Source: an uncultured Lachnospiraceae bacterium
Lineage (GTDB): Bacteria > Bacillota > Clostridia > Lachnospirales > Lachnospiraceae
NCBI GenBank assembly: GCA_910586955.1
Contig: CAJUMM010000041.1
Location: 1-23,827, forward strand
DNA: 23,827 nt
Reading direction: 5' to 3'
This document shows, piece after piece, positions 15,258 through 21,873 of this stretch. Position 1 is the stretch's first letter, and each line of letters opens with the position of its first letter. Under the pieces are notes generated by a model. The model was given only the letters and a program-made list of their open reading frames with translations. It was not told the origin of the DNA and did not search any database. A program made the position numbers and the translations under genes.

Positions 15258-16068
15258 GATTCACATTAAAGATTTGGAGATTTTTGCAAAGCACGGGGTA
15301 TTTCCGGAGGAAAATATACTGGGACAGAAGTTTCTGGTTTCGGCCGTTCTTTACACCTCCACCCGGGAGGCGGGAAAGACGGACGATCTCACCAAGTCCA
15401 TTCATTACGGGGAAGTGAGCCATTTTATCAGGAAGTTTCTGGAGGATCATACTTATCAGCTTCTGGAGACGGCAGCGGAGAGGCTGGCGGAGGAATTGCT
15501 CCTTGAAACGGCAGGGCTTGAAAAGCTCCGTCTGGAGATTAAGAAGCCCTGGGCTCCTGTGGGACTGCCGCTGAAAACGGTTTCCGTGGAAATTGAGCGA
15601 GGGTGGCATAGGGCTTATATTGCCCTTGGCTCCAATCTGGGTGATAAAGAAGGGTATTTGAATCAGGGTGTGGAGGGAATTCGGAATACCCGGGGGTGCC
15701 GGGTGCTGGCAGTGTCGGATTTCCTGGCCACAGAGCCTTACGGCATGGTAGAGCAGGATGATTTTCTCAACGGAGCTATGGAGATCCGCACTTTGCTCAC
15801 CCCCTATGAGCTGCTTGACCGCCTGCATGAGATTGAGCAGGAAGCTAAGCGGGAACGGGTGATTCGCTGGGGTCCGAGGACACTGGATTTGGATATTCTG
15901 CTCTATGACGATTGGATTCTGGACGATGAAAGGCTGCATATTCCCCATATAGAGATGTACAAACGGGAATTTGTGCTGAAGCCCCTGTGCCAGATTGCAC
16001 CCTATGTGCGCCATCCGGTGTACAACCGCACGGCCTTAGAACTTTTGGAGGCTCTTCATAAAGTTTAA
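15250..16068 (+). CDS. folBK: Fused dihydroneopterin aldolase / HPPK (FolB-FolK)
   Basis: A 272-aa bifunctional protein. Residues 1-~118 are FolB (IHIKDLEIFAKHGVFPEE start, Glu21/Glu22 near the active site, IHYGEVS, KKPWAPVGLPLKTVSVEI), which cleaves dihydroneopterin to hydroxymethyl-dihydropterin. Residues ~121-272 are FolK (RAYIALGSNLGDKEGYLN, EPYGMVEQDDFLNG, and the metal motif GPRTLDLDILLYDD at 208-221 with Asp213/Asp215), which pyrophosphorylates the product. The fusion hands the intermediate to FolP, encoded just upstream. It is the last gene of the folate operon. No clear terminator follows before the ribU promoter eight bases later. Confidence 0.95.
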   Translation: MDKIHIKDLEIFAKHGVFPEENILGQKFLVSAVLYTSTREAGKTDDLTKSIHYGEVSHFIRKFLEDHTYQLLETAAERLAEELLLETAGLEKLRLEIKKPWAPVGLPLKTVSVEIERGWHRAYIALGSNLGDKEGYLNQGVEGIRNTRGCRVLAVSDFLATEPYGMVEQDDFLNGAMEIRTLLTPYELLDRLHEIEQEAKRERVIRWGPRTLDLDILLYDDWILDDERLHIPHIEMYKREFVLKPLCQIAPYVRHPVYNRTALELLEALHKV

Positions 16069-16075
16069 AAAATAC

Positions 16076-16104
16076 TTGTAATGGGGATCGGAAGGGATTA
16101 TAAT
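16076..16104 (+). promoter_or_regulatory. Promoter of the FMN riboswitch-ribU unit
   Basis: TTGTAA (16076-16081), 17-bp spacer, perfect TATAAT (16099-16104), 16 bases before the riboswitch. Confidence 0.85.
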
Positions 16105-16119
16105 AGAAAAAAGTGATAA

Positions 16120-16297
16120 TTCTTCGGGGCAGGGTGACTGCTGCCGGCGCTTGGCGTCCGGCTGGCGGAATTCCCTACCGGCGGTATAGTCCGCGACCCG
16201 CTTCGGCGGTTGAATCGGTGACTTTCCGGAACTTTTATCGTTTAGTTCCGCAGGCAAGAATTCCGATACCGACAGTATAGTCTGGATGAGAGAAGAA
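16120..16297 (+). promoter_or_regulatory. FMN riboswitch (RFN element)
   Basis: Contains the conserved RFN blocks in order: TTCTTCGGGGCAGGGTGA at the 5' side, TTCCCTACCGGCGGT, the AGTCCGCGACCCG stretch, ATCGGTGACTTTCCG, ATTCCGATACCGACAGT and TATAGTCTGGATGAGAGAAG. P1 closes as TTCTTC (16120-16125) with GAAGAA (16292-16297). The P2 arm carries an unusually long extra hairpin of about 30 bases (16138-16168) between GGGTGA and AATTCCCT. It senses FMN and turns off ribU. Confidence 0.96.
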
Positions 16298-16325
16298 AAG
16301 AAGCATCATGGATCATGGTACTTTG

Positions 16326-16361
16326 CCTCGGATACGTTTGCGTGTCCGGGGACTTTTGCTT
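16326..16361 (+). terminator. Expression-platform terminator of the FMN riboswitch
   Basis: 11-nt arms CCTCGGATACG (16326-16336) and CGTGTCCGGGG (16341-16351), fully paired with two G-U wobbles around a TTTG loop, then ACTTTTGCTT. The position between aptamer and ribU fits FMN-induced transcription termination. Confidence 0.85.
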
Positions 16362-16417
16362 ACAAGAGGAATTATCCTTATGAAAATTTTAAACTTTCAA
16401 AAAGGAGAATTTAAGAC

Positions 16418-17146
16418 ATGTCAAACCTGATTCAAAGCGCAAAAGAAAACCTTCAGTTTCTGGGCATCAGCCTGGTCATTATTATTGCCATTTTTGCCGG
16501 GGCGGCGGTAATTGAAAAGTGGATCCGCAAAAGGAACCAGATGCCCCGCAGCGTAGCACCTGCCCGGCGGGTGGCCATTGTGGGCGTCTTCTCGGCAATT
16601 TCCGCTGTGCTGATGCTCTTTGAGGTGGCTTTGCCCTTTGCCCCCAGCTTTTATGAACTGGATTTCAGCGAGATTCCCGTGATGATCTGCGCTTTTTCCT
16701 TAGGACCGGTGGCAGGGGTGACGGCGGAACTGTGCAAGGTGCTGCTCAAACTGGTTCTTAAGGGCACAACTACAGCCTTTGTGGGGGACTTTGCCAATTT
16801 CGTAGTGGGCTGTACCCTGGTCCTTCCCGCTTCGGTTCTCTACTATATGAAGAAGACCAAGAAGATGGCAATTGCCGGACTGGCTGTGGGAACGATTGTG
16901 ATGACCATCTTCGGAAGCGCCTTTAACGGGCTTTACCTGCTTCCGAAGTTTTCCCAGCTCTTCGGGATGCCCATGGACGCCATTATCGGTATGGGAACGG
17001 CCATCAACCCCAATATCAAAAGTGTCTGGACCTTGGTATGCTTTGCCGTGGCCCCCTTTAATATTCTAAAAGGTACGGCGGTATCCGTGGTGACGGTACT
17101 TCTGTACAAACATATCAGTCCCATTCTGAAGAATAAGAATTTGTAA
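16418..17146 (+). CDS. ribU: ECF transporter riboflavin-binding S component
   Basis: 242 aa with about six membrane spans: an N-terminal span ~17-34, then ~50-70, ~83-105, ~120-140, ~148-172 and ~208-232. The RRVAIVGVFSAISAVLMLFEVALPF region with ELDFSEIPVMICAFSLGPVAG (77-97) is typical of RibU. It captures riboflavin outside the membrane and works with the shared energising module EcfAA'T, which is not in this window. Control by the upstream FMN riboswitch supports the substrate. AAAGGAG lies before the ATG. The N-terminal span with a short linker (residues 1-45) is longer than in minimal RibU proteins. A terminator follows directly. Confidence 0.95.
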   Translation: MSNLIQSAKENLQFLGISLVIIIAIFAGAAVIEKWIRKRNQMPRSVAPARRVAIVGVFSAISAVLMLFEVALPFAPSFYELDFSEIPVMICAFSLGPVAGVTAELCKVLLKLVLKGTTTAFVGDFANFVVGCTLVLPASVLYYMKKTKKMAIAGLAVGTIVMTIFGSAFNGLYLLPKFSQLFGMPMDAIIGMGTAINPNIKSVWTLVCFAVAPFNILKGTAVSVVTVLLYKHISPILKNKNL

Positions 17147-17159
17147 GAAGGGTGAAAGA

Positions 17160-17192
17160 AAGCTCCGGTCCGGAAGGGCCGGGGCTTTTCTT
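17160..17192 (+). terminator. Terminator after ribU
   Basis: 12-bp stem (17160-17171 / 17176-17187, two G-U pairs) with a GGAA tetraloop, followed by TTTTCTT. It insulates ribU from the AT-rich cassette downstream. Confidence 0.92.
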
Positions 17193-17214
17193 GAGGTTAA
17201 GAGTAAAAGTGATA

Positions 17215-17243
17215 TTGTGGAATTGAGGGATCGTTGTTATACT
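17215..17243 (+). promoter_or_regulatory. Promoter of the DUF3990/NADAR cassette
   Basis: TTGTGG (17215-17220), 17-bp spacer, TATACT (17238-17243), with TG at 17235-17236 (extended -10). The start near 17250 leaves about 40 bases to the ATG at 17292. Confidence 0.72.
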
Positions 17244-17291
17244 GAGGATAAGGGAGATTTACATTTGGCCTGGAGAGCGGGGAGATTTGCA

Positions 17292-17945
17292 ATGGAAAAA
17301 ATTATTTTGTATCATGGTACTTCTGATGAGGTAGTAATGCCGGCTTATGGAAGGGGTGATGATAAACATGATTATGGCAGAGGTTTTTATCTGACAGAGA
17401 ATATTGAACTTGCGAAAGAATGGGCAGTGTGCAGGCCAAATGAAATCAATGGCTGGGTTCATAAATACGAGTTGGAAACTGACGGATTAAAAATTTTGGA
17501 TTTTCAAGAAAAAGATGTTTTGTCATGGCTGGCAGAATTGATGAAGCACAGAGATGCAGCAGATTCTAAAAGATATAGAATGTTGGCAAAAAAATTTATT
17601 GAGAAGTATGGGATTGATACAAAAGATAGTGATGTCATAAAAGGCTGGAGAGCAAACGCCTCATATTTTTATATAACCAAAGAATTTGTAAGAGATAATA
17701 TTGATGTTGAAATATTGGGAGAACTTTTAGCGCTAGGGGGATTGGGGATTCAATATTGTATTAAGTCACCATTGGCGTATTCAAAATTGCACGAAATAGA
17801 AAGCGGATTGCTTTCTGTCCAATATGATGAATTTAATGAAAAATACAATCAGAGAGATGTTATGGCTAGAAGGAAGATGAGAAAATTAGTAGATTCTGAT
17901 GCAAATAGAGTAACCAATGTTTTTAGTACGCTTTTTGGGAGGTGA
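17292..17945 (+). CDS. DUF3990 domain protein, ADP-ribosyltransferase-like fold
   Basis: 217 aa from ATG 17292, preceded by GGGGAG; the longer frame starts at a TTG inside the promoter and is rejected. The N-terminal part matches DUF3990: ILYHGT (5-10, His8), a gap, then DYGRGFYLTEN (27-37, Tyr33), then a LAKEWA helix (40-45). As I recall, DUF3990 belongs to the ADP-ribosyl clan, where the YHGT and GFYLT motifs form the NAD-binding cleft. QYCIKSPLAYSKL near residue 160 corresponds to the third motif; a catalytic Glu is not obvious there, so activity is uncertain. There are no membrane spans or signal peptide. Base composition is far more AT-rich than neighbouring operons (17 G/C in 17581-17640 against 36 in 7501-7560), suggesting acquisition. 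It is the first gene of a three-gene cassette. Confidence 0.8.
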   Translation: MEKIILYHGTSDEVVMPAYGRGDDKHDYGRGFYLTENIELAKEWAVCRPNEINGWVHKYELETDGLKILDFQEKDVLSWLAELMKHRDAADSKRYRMLAKKFIEKYGIDTKDSDVIKGWRANASYFYITKEFVRDNIDVEILGELLALGGLGIQYCIKSPLAYSKLHEIESGLLSVQYDEFNEKYNQRDVMARRKMRKLVDSDANRVTNVFSTLFGR

Positions 17946-17950
17946 AGATA

Positions 17951-18367
17951 GTGGCTGCGTATTCGGAAGTCTACTTAAGTGATGTGGTAGAAAATCAGGG
18001 AAAGCTTTTTGACTTTGTTGCACAGACCTTTCCTGACAAGGATACAGAGGATTTTATTAGAGCGTATATGACAAGTAAAACAAGAAAAAGCATTGATGAA
18101 GCCAAAGCATATGTCAATACAATGGACGCCAAGGAACTATGGAGATATTTTTTAAATACGGAGAAATATGTTTTAAAACCAGGAAAGCCGTTGGAAGGTT
18201 TTATGCCGGACTGGATTGGTGAATTTTATGCTTATTATCAATGGTATTATGATATTTCAAGTTCAGAAATAGTGGAAAAGATACCGCTGGATTTTTTGAA
18301 AAAAGCATATTATGGGCTGCATGATTTGGAACTTGATTTGGCAGTGAAAAAAGTAGGTGAAGTTTAA
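17951..18367 (+). CDS. Unrecognised helical protein of the DUF3990/NADAR cassette
   Basis: 138 aa from GTG 17951, placed eight bases after GGGAGG (17937-17942); an earlier GTG at 17942 overlaps that Shine-Dalgarno and the upstream stop. I recognise no named domain. It looks soluble and mostly helical, rich in aromatic residues (DWIGEFYAYYQWYYD around ~98-112), with charged helices at both ends (VVENQGKLFDFVAQTF and LHDLELDLAVKKVG). There is no nuclease, ATPase or HTH motif. It starts six bases after the DUF3990 stop and its own stop abuts the NADAR ATG, so all three are surely co-translated. A partner, immunity or adaptor role for the ART-like protein is possible but unproven. Confidence 0.75.
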   Translation: MAAYSEVYLSDVVENQGKLFDFVAQTFPDKDTEDFIRAYMTSKTRKSIDEAKAYVNTMDAKELWRYFLNTEKYVLKPGKPLEGFMPDWIGEFYAYYQWYYDISSSEIVEKIPLDFLKKAYYGLHDLELDLAVKKVGEV

Positions 18368-18841
18368 ATGCAGGTTATTTGCTTTCACAATCCCAGAGAA
18401 GAAAACGGATATTTGAGTAATTGGTATCCTTCCAGGTTCCTTGCAGATGAAATTGAATTTACTTCCATGGAGCAGTTTATGATGTATAAGAAAGCAGTTT
18501 ATTTTCATGATCAGGAAATTGCTGCAAGGATACTTGGTACGGAGGATGTGTCCTATATCAAAGAATTGGGCCGGCTTGTATCAGGGTATGATGAGGGGGA
18601 TTGGAACGGAGTCAGGCAGCTCGTAGTGTATACAGGGCTTTTGGAGAAATTTTCCCAAAATGCGGATTTGAAAGAGCAGCTTATTGCTACAGAAGATGCC
18701 GTTTTAGCAGAATGTGCCGTGAAAGATCGTATATGGGGAATTGGATTATCGATGAAAGATCCCGGCAGGTTTGACAGGACTAAATGGAAAGGACAGAATT
18801 TACTGGGGTATACGTTGATGATGATTCGGGAGCGGATGTGA
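18368..18841 (+). CDS. NADAR (YbiA-like) domain protein
   Basis: 157 aa made up of one NADAR domain. Signature blocks: NGYLSNWYPSRF (13-24), EFTSMEQFMMYKKAVYF (30-46, conserved Glu35), CAVKDRIWGIGLSM (116-129, Asp120 and Trp123) and WKGQNLLGYTLMMIRE (140-155). NADAR/YbiA proteins cleave N-glycosidic bonds: some members destroy reactive early riboflavin intermediates, and others remove ADP-ribose from guanine bases in DNA/RNA and can act as antitoxins to DarT-type enzymes. Here the adjacent ART-like gene favours an ADP-ribose role, while the nearby ribU keeps the riboflavin option open. The ATG directly follows the previous stop; AGGTGA upstream is the likely ribosome binding site. The sequence does not decide the substrate. 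Confidence 0.88.
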   Translation: MQVICFHNPREENGYLSNWYPSRFLADEIEFTSMEQFMMYKKAVYFHDQEIAARILGTEDVSYIKELGRLVSGYDEGDWNGVRQLVVYTGLLEKFSQNADLKEQLIATEDAVLAECAVKDRIWGIGLSMKDPGRFDRTKWKGQNLLGYTLMMIRERM

Positions 18842-18900
18842 AAGCTATTAGTTATGAAAGAGATTGGGAATAAGGACATGGGGTGAATGAAGTTTCTTAG

Positions 18901-18929
18901 TTGTCAGCCCCCAAGACCTGTGTTATACT
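18901..18929 (+). promoter_or_regulatory. Promoter of the tsaE-tsaB-tsaD operon
   Basis: TTGTCA (18901-18906), 17-bp spacer, TATACT (18924-18929), with TG at 18921-18922 (extended -10), ~55 bases before tsaE. Confidence 0.78.
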
Positions 18930-18942
18930 TAACAACACAGGT
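18916..18942. promoter_or_regulatory. Inverted repeat over the tsaE operon -10
   Basis: Perfect arms ACCTGTGTT (18916-18924) and AACACAGGT (18934-18942) with a 9-nt centre, followed by TTTTCC. It spans the -10 hexamer, so it could be an operator. For transcripts coming from the NADAR cassette it could instead form a modest terminator. Confidence 0.55.
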
Positions 18943-18983
18943 TTTCCAGGATTTGTGCAGAAAGAAAAGGCAGGAAAAGAAGA

Positions 18984-19412
18984 GTGACCATAGATTCAAA
19001 CAGCGCTCGGGAGACCCTGGAGCTTGGCAGGAAAATGGGAGAGCAGGCAGTTCCGGGAAAGATTTATACCCTCACCGGGGATTTGGGAACGGGTAAAACC
19101 GTCTTTACCCAGGGCTTTGCAAAGGGACTGGGGATTTTGGAGCCTGTCAGCAGTCCTACGTTTACGATCCTCCAGGAATATGAGAGCGGAAGGCTTCCCT
19201 TCTACCATTTTGACGTATACCGGATTTCAGATGTTGAGGAAATGGAAGAGATTGGTTATGAAGATTATTTCTATGGGGAGGGCGTATGCCTGATTGAGTG
19301 GGCAGATTTAGTGGAAGAGCTGCTTCCCAGGGAGAGATGCCGGATTGTGATTGAGAAGGATTTGGGAAAAGGTTTTGATTACCGGAAAATTACGGTGGAG
19401 GAAATGGCATGA
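18984..19412 (+). CDS. tsaE: tRNA t6A biosynthesis ATPase TsaE
   Basis: 142 aa from GTG 18984, with AGGAAAAG upstream. P-loop ATPase of the threonylcarbamoyl-adenosine (t6A37) pathway: Walker A GDLGTGKT (32-39), SSPTFTILQEY (56-66), a YHFDVYRI segment (~72-79) and IEWADLVEELLP (~107-118) near the C-terminus. TsaE works with TsaB and TsaD to modify ANN-decoding tRNAs; TsaC, which makes the threonylcarbamoyl-AMP, is not in the window. Its stop overlaps the tsaB ATG as ATGA. Confidence 0.95.
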   Translation: MTIDSNSARETLELGRKMGEQAVPGKIYTLTGDLGTGKTVFTQGFAKGLGILEPVSSPTFTILQEYESGRLPFYHFDVYRISDVEEMEEIGYEDYFYGEGVCLIEWADLVEELLPRERCRIVIEKDLGKGFDYRKITVEEMA

Positions 19413-20161
19413 AGGTTTTGGCGCTGGACAGTTCGGGACTGGTAGCCTCGGTGGCCGTGGTGGAGGACGATGGGGTAAACGGCAATCTGCTGGCAGAATA
19501 TACGGTAAATTATAAAAAGACCCATTCCCAGACCTTGCTTCCTATGCTGGATGAGATTGCGGGAATGATTGAACTGGATTTGAACACTTTGGATGCCATT
19601 GCAGTGGCAGGAGGGCCAGGATCTTTTACAGGGCTTAGGATTGGATCGGCTACGGCCAAGGGGCTGGGGCTGGCTTTGGACAAGCCCCTGGTGCATGTTC
19701 CCACAGTGGATGCCTTGGCCTGCAACCTCTACGGTACGGAAAGGCTCATCTGTCCCCTTATGGACGCCAGGAGAAATCAAGTATATACAGGAATTTACCA
19801 GTTCCGGGGGAACCGTCTGGATGCGCTGCTTCCCCAGACGGTAACGGATATCCGGGAAATTGCAGAACAGTTATGTAAATTAAAAAGAGAAGTGATTTTT
19901 CTTGGAGACGGGGTGCCCGTCTACCGGGAAGCCCTGACGGAGCGGCTGATGGCGGGACAGGAGTTTTCCTTTGCCCCGGCCCATCTAAATAAACAGAGGG
20001 CGGGAGCCGTGGCAGTGCTGGCCCTCCGGTATCTGCGGGAGGGAAAAAGCGAGACGGCGGCCAAGCACCGTCCGGAGTATCTGCGCCTTCCCCAGGCAGA
20101 GCGGGAGCGTGCCGAAAAGGAACGCGGGGAACAGGAGAAAGAAAAAGATGGAAGGTCTTAA
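19409..20161 (+). CDS. tsaB: tRNA t6A biosynthesis protein TsaB
   Basis: 250 aa. ASKHA-fold partner of TsaD, needed for t6A37 formation. N-terminal VLALDSSG (3-10), SQTLLPMLDEI (40-50), the family hallmark AVAGGPGSFTGLRIGSA (65-81) and LMDARRNQVYTGIYQF (~116-131) are present. The last ~25 residues are a charged, low-complexity Glu/Lys/Arg tail (ERERAEKERGEQEKEK), longer than in many TsaB proteins, which overlaps the rimI start region. It overlaps tsaE by four bases and rimI by 14. Confidence 0.95.
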   Translation: MKVLALDSSGLVASVAVVEDDGVNGNLLAEYTVNYKKTHSQTLLPMLDEIAGMIELDLNTLDAIAVAGGPGSFTGLRIGSATAKGLGLALDKPLVHVPTVDALACNLYGTERLICPLMDARRNQVYTGIYQFRGNRLDALLPQTVTDIREIAEQLCKLKREVIFLGDGVPVYREALTERLMAGQEFSFAPAHLNKQRAGAVAVLALRYLREGKSETAAKHRPEYLRLPQAERERAEKERGEQEKEKDGRS

Positions 20162-20597
20162 AATCCGGCGTATGGAAAAGAGAGACCTGGATGCGGTGTG
20201 CCGGATCGAGGAGGAGACCTTTTCCCTGCCCTGGTCCAGGAAAGCTTTTCAGGACAGTCTCGCCCTCTATCACACCATCTTCCTGGTGGCGGAGCTTCAG
20301 GGAGAAATCGCAGGCTACTGCGGAGGCTATCAAAGCCTGGAGGAGGCGGAGATTACCAATGTGGCGGTTCGCAAGGATCTGCGGCGCAGAGGGATTGCCA
20401 GAGCTCTTTTAAAAGAATTTATCCGGGTGGGAACTGCTCAGGGAGCATTTGCATACACCCTGGAGGTGCGGGTGAGCAATAAAGGGGCTATCCGTTTGTA
20501 CGAAAGCCTGGACTTTGAAAGCCTGGGCATCCGGAAAAATTTTTATGAAAAACCAAGAGAAGATGCCCTGATTATGTGGCGGCACTGGCAGAAATAG
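20148..20597 (+). CDS. rimI: Ribosomal protein S18-alanine N-acetyltransferase
   Basis: 149 aa from ATG 20148 (AGGAG at ~20133); the open frame starts 13 codons earlier but those residues are not family-like. GNAT fold: EEETFSLPWSRKAFQDSL is the RimI N-terminal signature, the acetyl-CoA-binding motif is VAVRKDLRRRGIARALL, and LEVRVSNKGAIRLYESLDFE followed by RKNFYEKPREDALIMW closes the domain. It acetylates the N-terminal alanine of S18, and possibly other proteins. The tsaB-rimI-tsaD grouping is common in Firmicutes. Confidence 0.93.
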   Translation: MEGLKIRRMEKRDLDAVCRIEEETFSLPWSRKAFQDSLALYHTIFLVAELQGEIAGYCGGYQSLEEAEITNVAVRKDLRRRGIARALLKEFIRVGTAQGAFAYTLEVRVSNKGAIRLYESLDFESLGIRKNFYEKPREDALIMWRHWQK

Positions 20598-20648
20598 GTG
20601 ATTGTTTCCTGTCAGCAATTCCCACTATCTGTGTAGGAAAAAGTTCGG

Positions 20649-20654
20649 TATAAT
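20649..20654 (+). promoter_or_regulatory. Possible internal -10 before the zinc-ribbon gene
   Basis: A perfect TATAAT ~37 bases before the small gene's ATG, in the only non-coding gap (94 bases) of the tsa operon. There is no convincing -35 at 17-18 bases (TATCTG/CTATCT), so an internal promoter is only possible. Confidence 0.3.
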
Positions 20655-20691
20655 GTCCATGCAGGCAGAAACAAATGGGAGGGAAATGCTT

Positions 20692-20940
20692 ATGCGCGAA
20701 TATAAGAATCGGGAGACAAAGGTTTTGAACCGGATTATCTGCAACGGATGCGGAAGAGTGATTCCGGTCCAAGGGGGGATGCCTATGGAAGGCGTTTTCC
20801 AGGTGCGGCAGATATGGGAGTATATGTCGGATAAAGACGGAGAGATCGACGATTTCGATCTGTGTGAGGATTGCTACGATCGGATGACGGAACAGTTCCG
20901 GATTCCTCTTACCAGGACCGGGCAGATCGAATTGGTATAG
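20692..20940 (+). CDS. Small zinc-ribbon-like protein of unknown function
   Basis: 82 aa from ATG 20692, eight bases after GGGAGGG (20677-20683); ATG 20686 and a longer frame from 20602 are also open. Two CxxC pairs, CNGC (residues 18-21) and CEDC (~58-61), would form a four-cysteine zinc site. The segment between them is QIWEYMSDKDGEIDDFDL, and a short RMTEQFRIPL helix follows. I recognise no named family; the pattern suggests a structural zinc knuckle or small regulator. It lies inside the tsa operon, 15 bases before the rnz-like gene, and is probably co-transcribed. Confidence 0.75.
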   Translation: MREYKNRETKVLNRIICNGCGRVIPVQGGMPMEGVFQVRQIWEYMSDKDGEIDDFDLCEDCYDRMTEQFRIPLTRTGQIELV

Positions 20941-20955
20941 TTGGATGGAGGTAAC

Positions 20956-21873
20956 ATGTTAGATGTATGTTTGCTGGGAAGCGGCGGAATGATGCCGCTT
21001 CCCTATCGCTGGCTCACGGCGCTGATGACCAGGTACAACGGGAGCAGTCTTCTTATTGACTGCGGAGAGGGAACGCAGATTGCTATCAAGGAGAAGGGCT
21101 GGAGCTTTAAACCCATTGACATTATCTGCTTTACCCATTTTCACGGGGATCACATCAGCGGTTTGCCCGGGCTTCTTCTGACCATGGGAAATGCGGAGCG
21201 GACAGAACCCCTGACCCTGGTGGGGCCAAAAGGGCTGGAGCGGGTGGTGAATGCCCTGCGGGTGATTGCCCCGGAGCTGCCTTTTCCCATTCGGTTTATA
21301 GAATTGTCGGGAGCGGAAGAGGAGCTGCGCCTGGGCGGGTATGTGATCCGGGCATTCCGGGTGAACCACAACATAACCTGCTACGGCTATTCCCTGGAAA
21401 TTGAGCGGGCCGGAAAGTTCCGTCTTGACCGGGCTCTGGAGCTGGGCATTCCCAAGCCCTTCTGGAATAAGCTTCAGAAGGGAGAAACCGTGGAGGATGA
21501 AGGGCAGATTTATACGCCGGATATGGTTATGGGAGAGCGGAGGAAGGGAATCAAGGTGGTGTACTGCACGGATACCCGTCCTACGGCAGCTATTGCGGCC
21601 AATGCCAGGAATGCGGATCTCTTTATCTGCGAGGGCATGTACGGGGAGAAGGGTAAAGAAGCCAAAGCAGCCTCCTACAAGCATATGACGTTTTACGAGG
21701 CGGCAAAGCTTGCTAAGGAAGCGGATGTCCGGGAATTGTGGCTGACCCATTACAGCCCCTCCCTGACACGGCCGGAAGAGTACATGGAGGAAGTCCGCAG
21801 GATTTTTCCCAGGGCTGTGGCCGGGAAGGATCGGAAATCCCTAGAATTGGATTTTGAGGATGAACAGGAATGA
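20956..21873 (+). CDS. rnz: Ribonuclease Z-like MBL-fold nuclease
   Basis: 305 aa from ATG 20956, preceded by TGGAGG; the longer frame begins at a TTG ahead of that Shine-Dalgarno. It is a metallo-beta-lactamase-fold enzyme with the dinuclear zinc motif THFHGDH (60-66), an N-terminal LLGSGGMMPLPYRW block, LLIDCGEGTQIAI (32-44), FRVNHNITCYGYSLE (~134-148), YCTDTRP (~204-210) and a C-terminal LWLTHYSPSL His motif. The family matures tRNA 3' ends or cleaves other RNA; this length matches bacterial RNase Z. It overlaps tsaD by ATGA (21870-21873), so the two are coupled. Confidence 0.88.
   Translation: MLDVCLLGSGGMMPLPYRWLTALMTRYNGSSLLIDCGEGTQIAIKEKGWSFKPIDIICFTHFHGDHISGLPGLLLTMGNAERTEPLTLVGPKGLERVVNALRVIAPELPFPIRFIELSGAEEELRLGGYVIRAFRVNHNITCYGYSLEIERAGKFRLDRALELGIPKPFWNKLQKGETVEDEGQIYTPDMVMGERRKGIKVVYCTDTRPTAAIAANARNADLFICEGMYGEKGKEAKAASYKHMTFYEAAKLAKEADVRELWLTHYSPSLTRPEEYMEEVRRIFPRAVAGKDRKSLELDFEDEQE

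Noticed and set aside
15124..16014. 296-aa minus-strand open frame
   Set aside because: Antisense shadow of folP and folB-folK, whose motifs are clear on the plus strand.
17217..17291. Upstream extension of the DUF3990 gene from TTG
   Set aside because: The TTG lies inside the promoter -35/-10 region, so it would not be transcribed from that start; ATG 17292 has GGGGAG.
20615..20640. TTTCCT/AGGAAA inverted repeat after rimI
   Set aside because: Six-base arms with a loop of about 14 bases; too weak to call a terminator.
20602..20691. 30-codon extension of the zinc-ribbon gene
   Set aside because: No ribosome binding site at 20602; GGGAGGG sits eight bases before ATG 20692.
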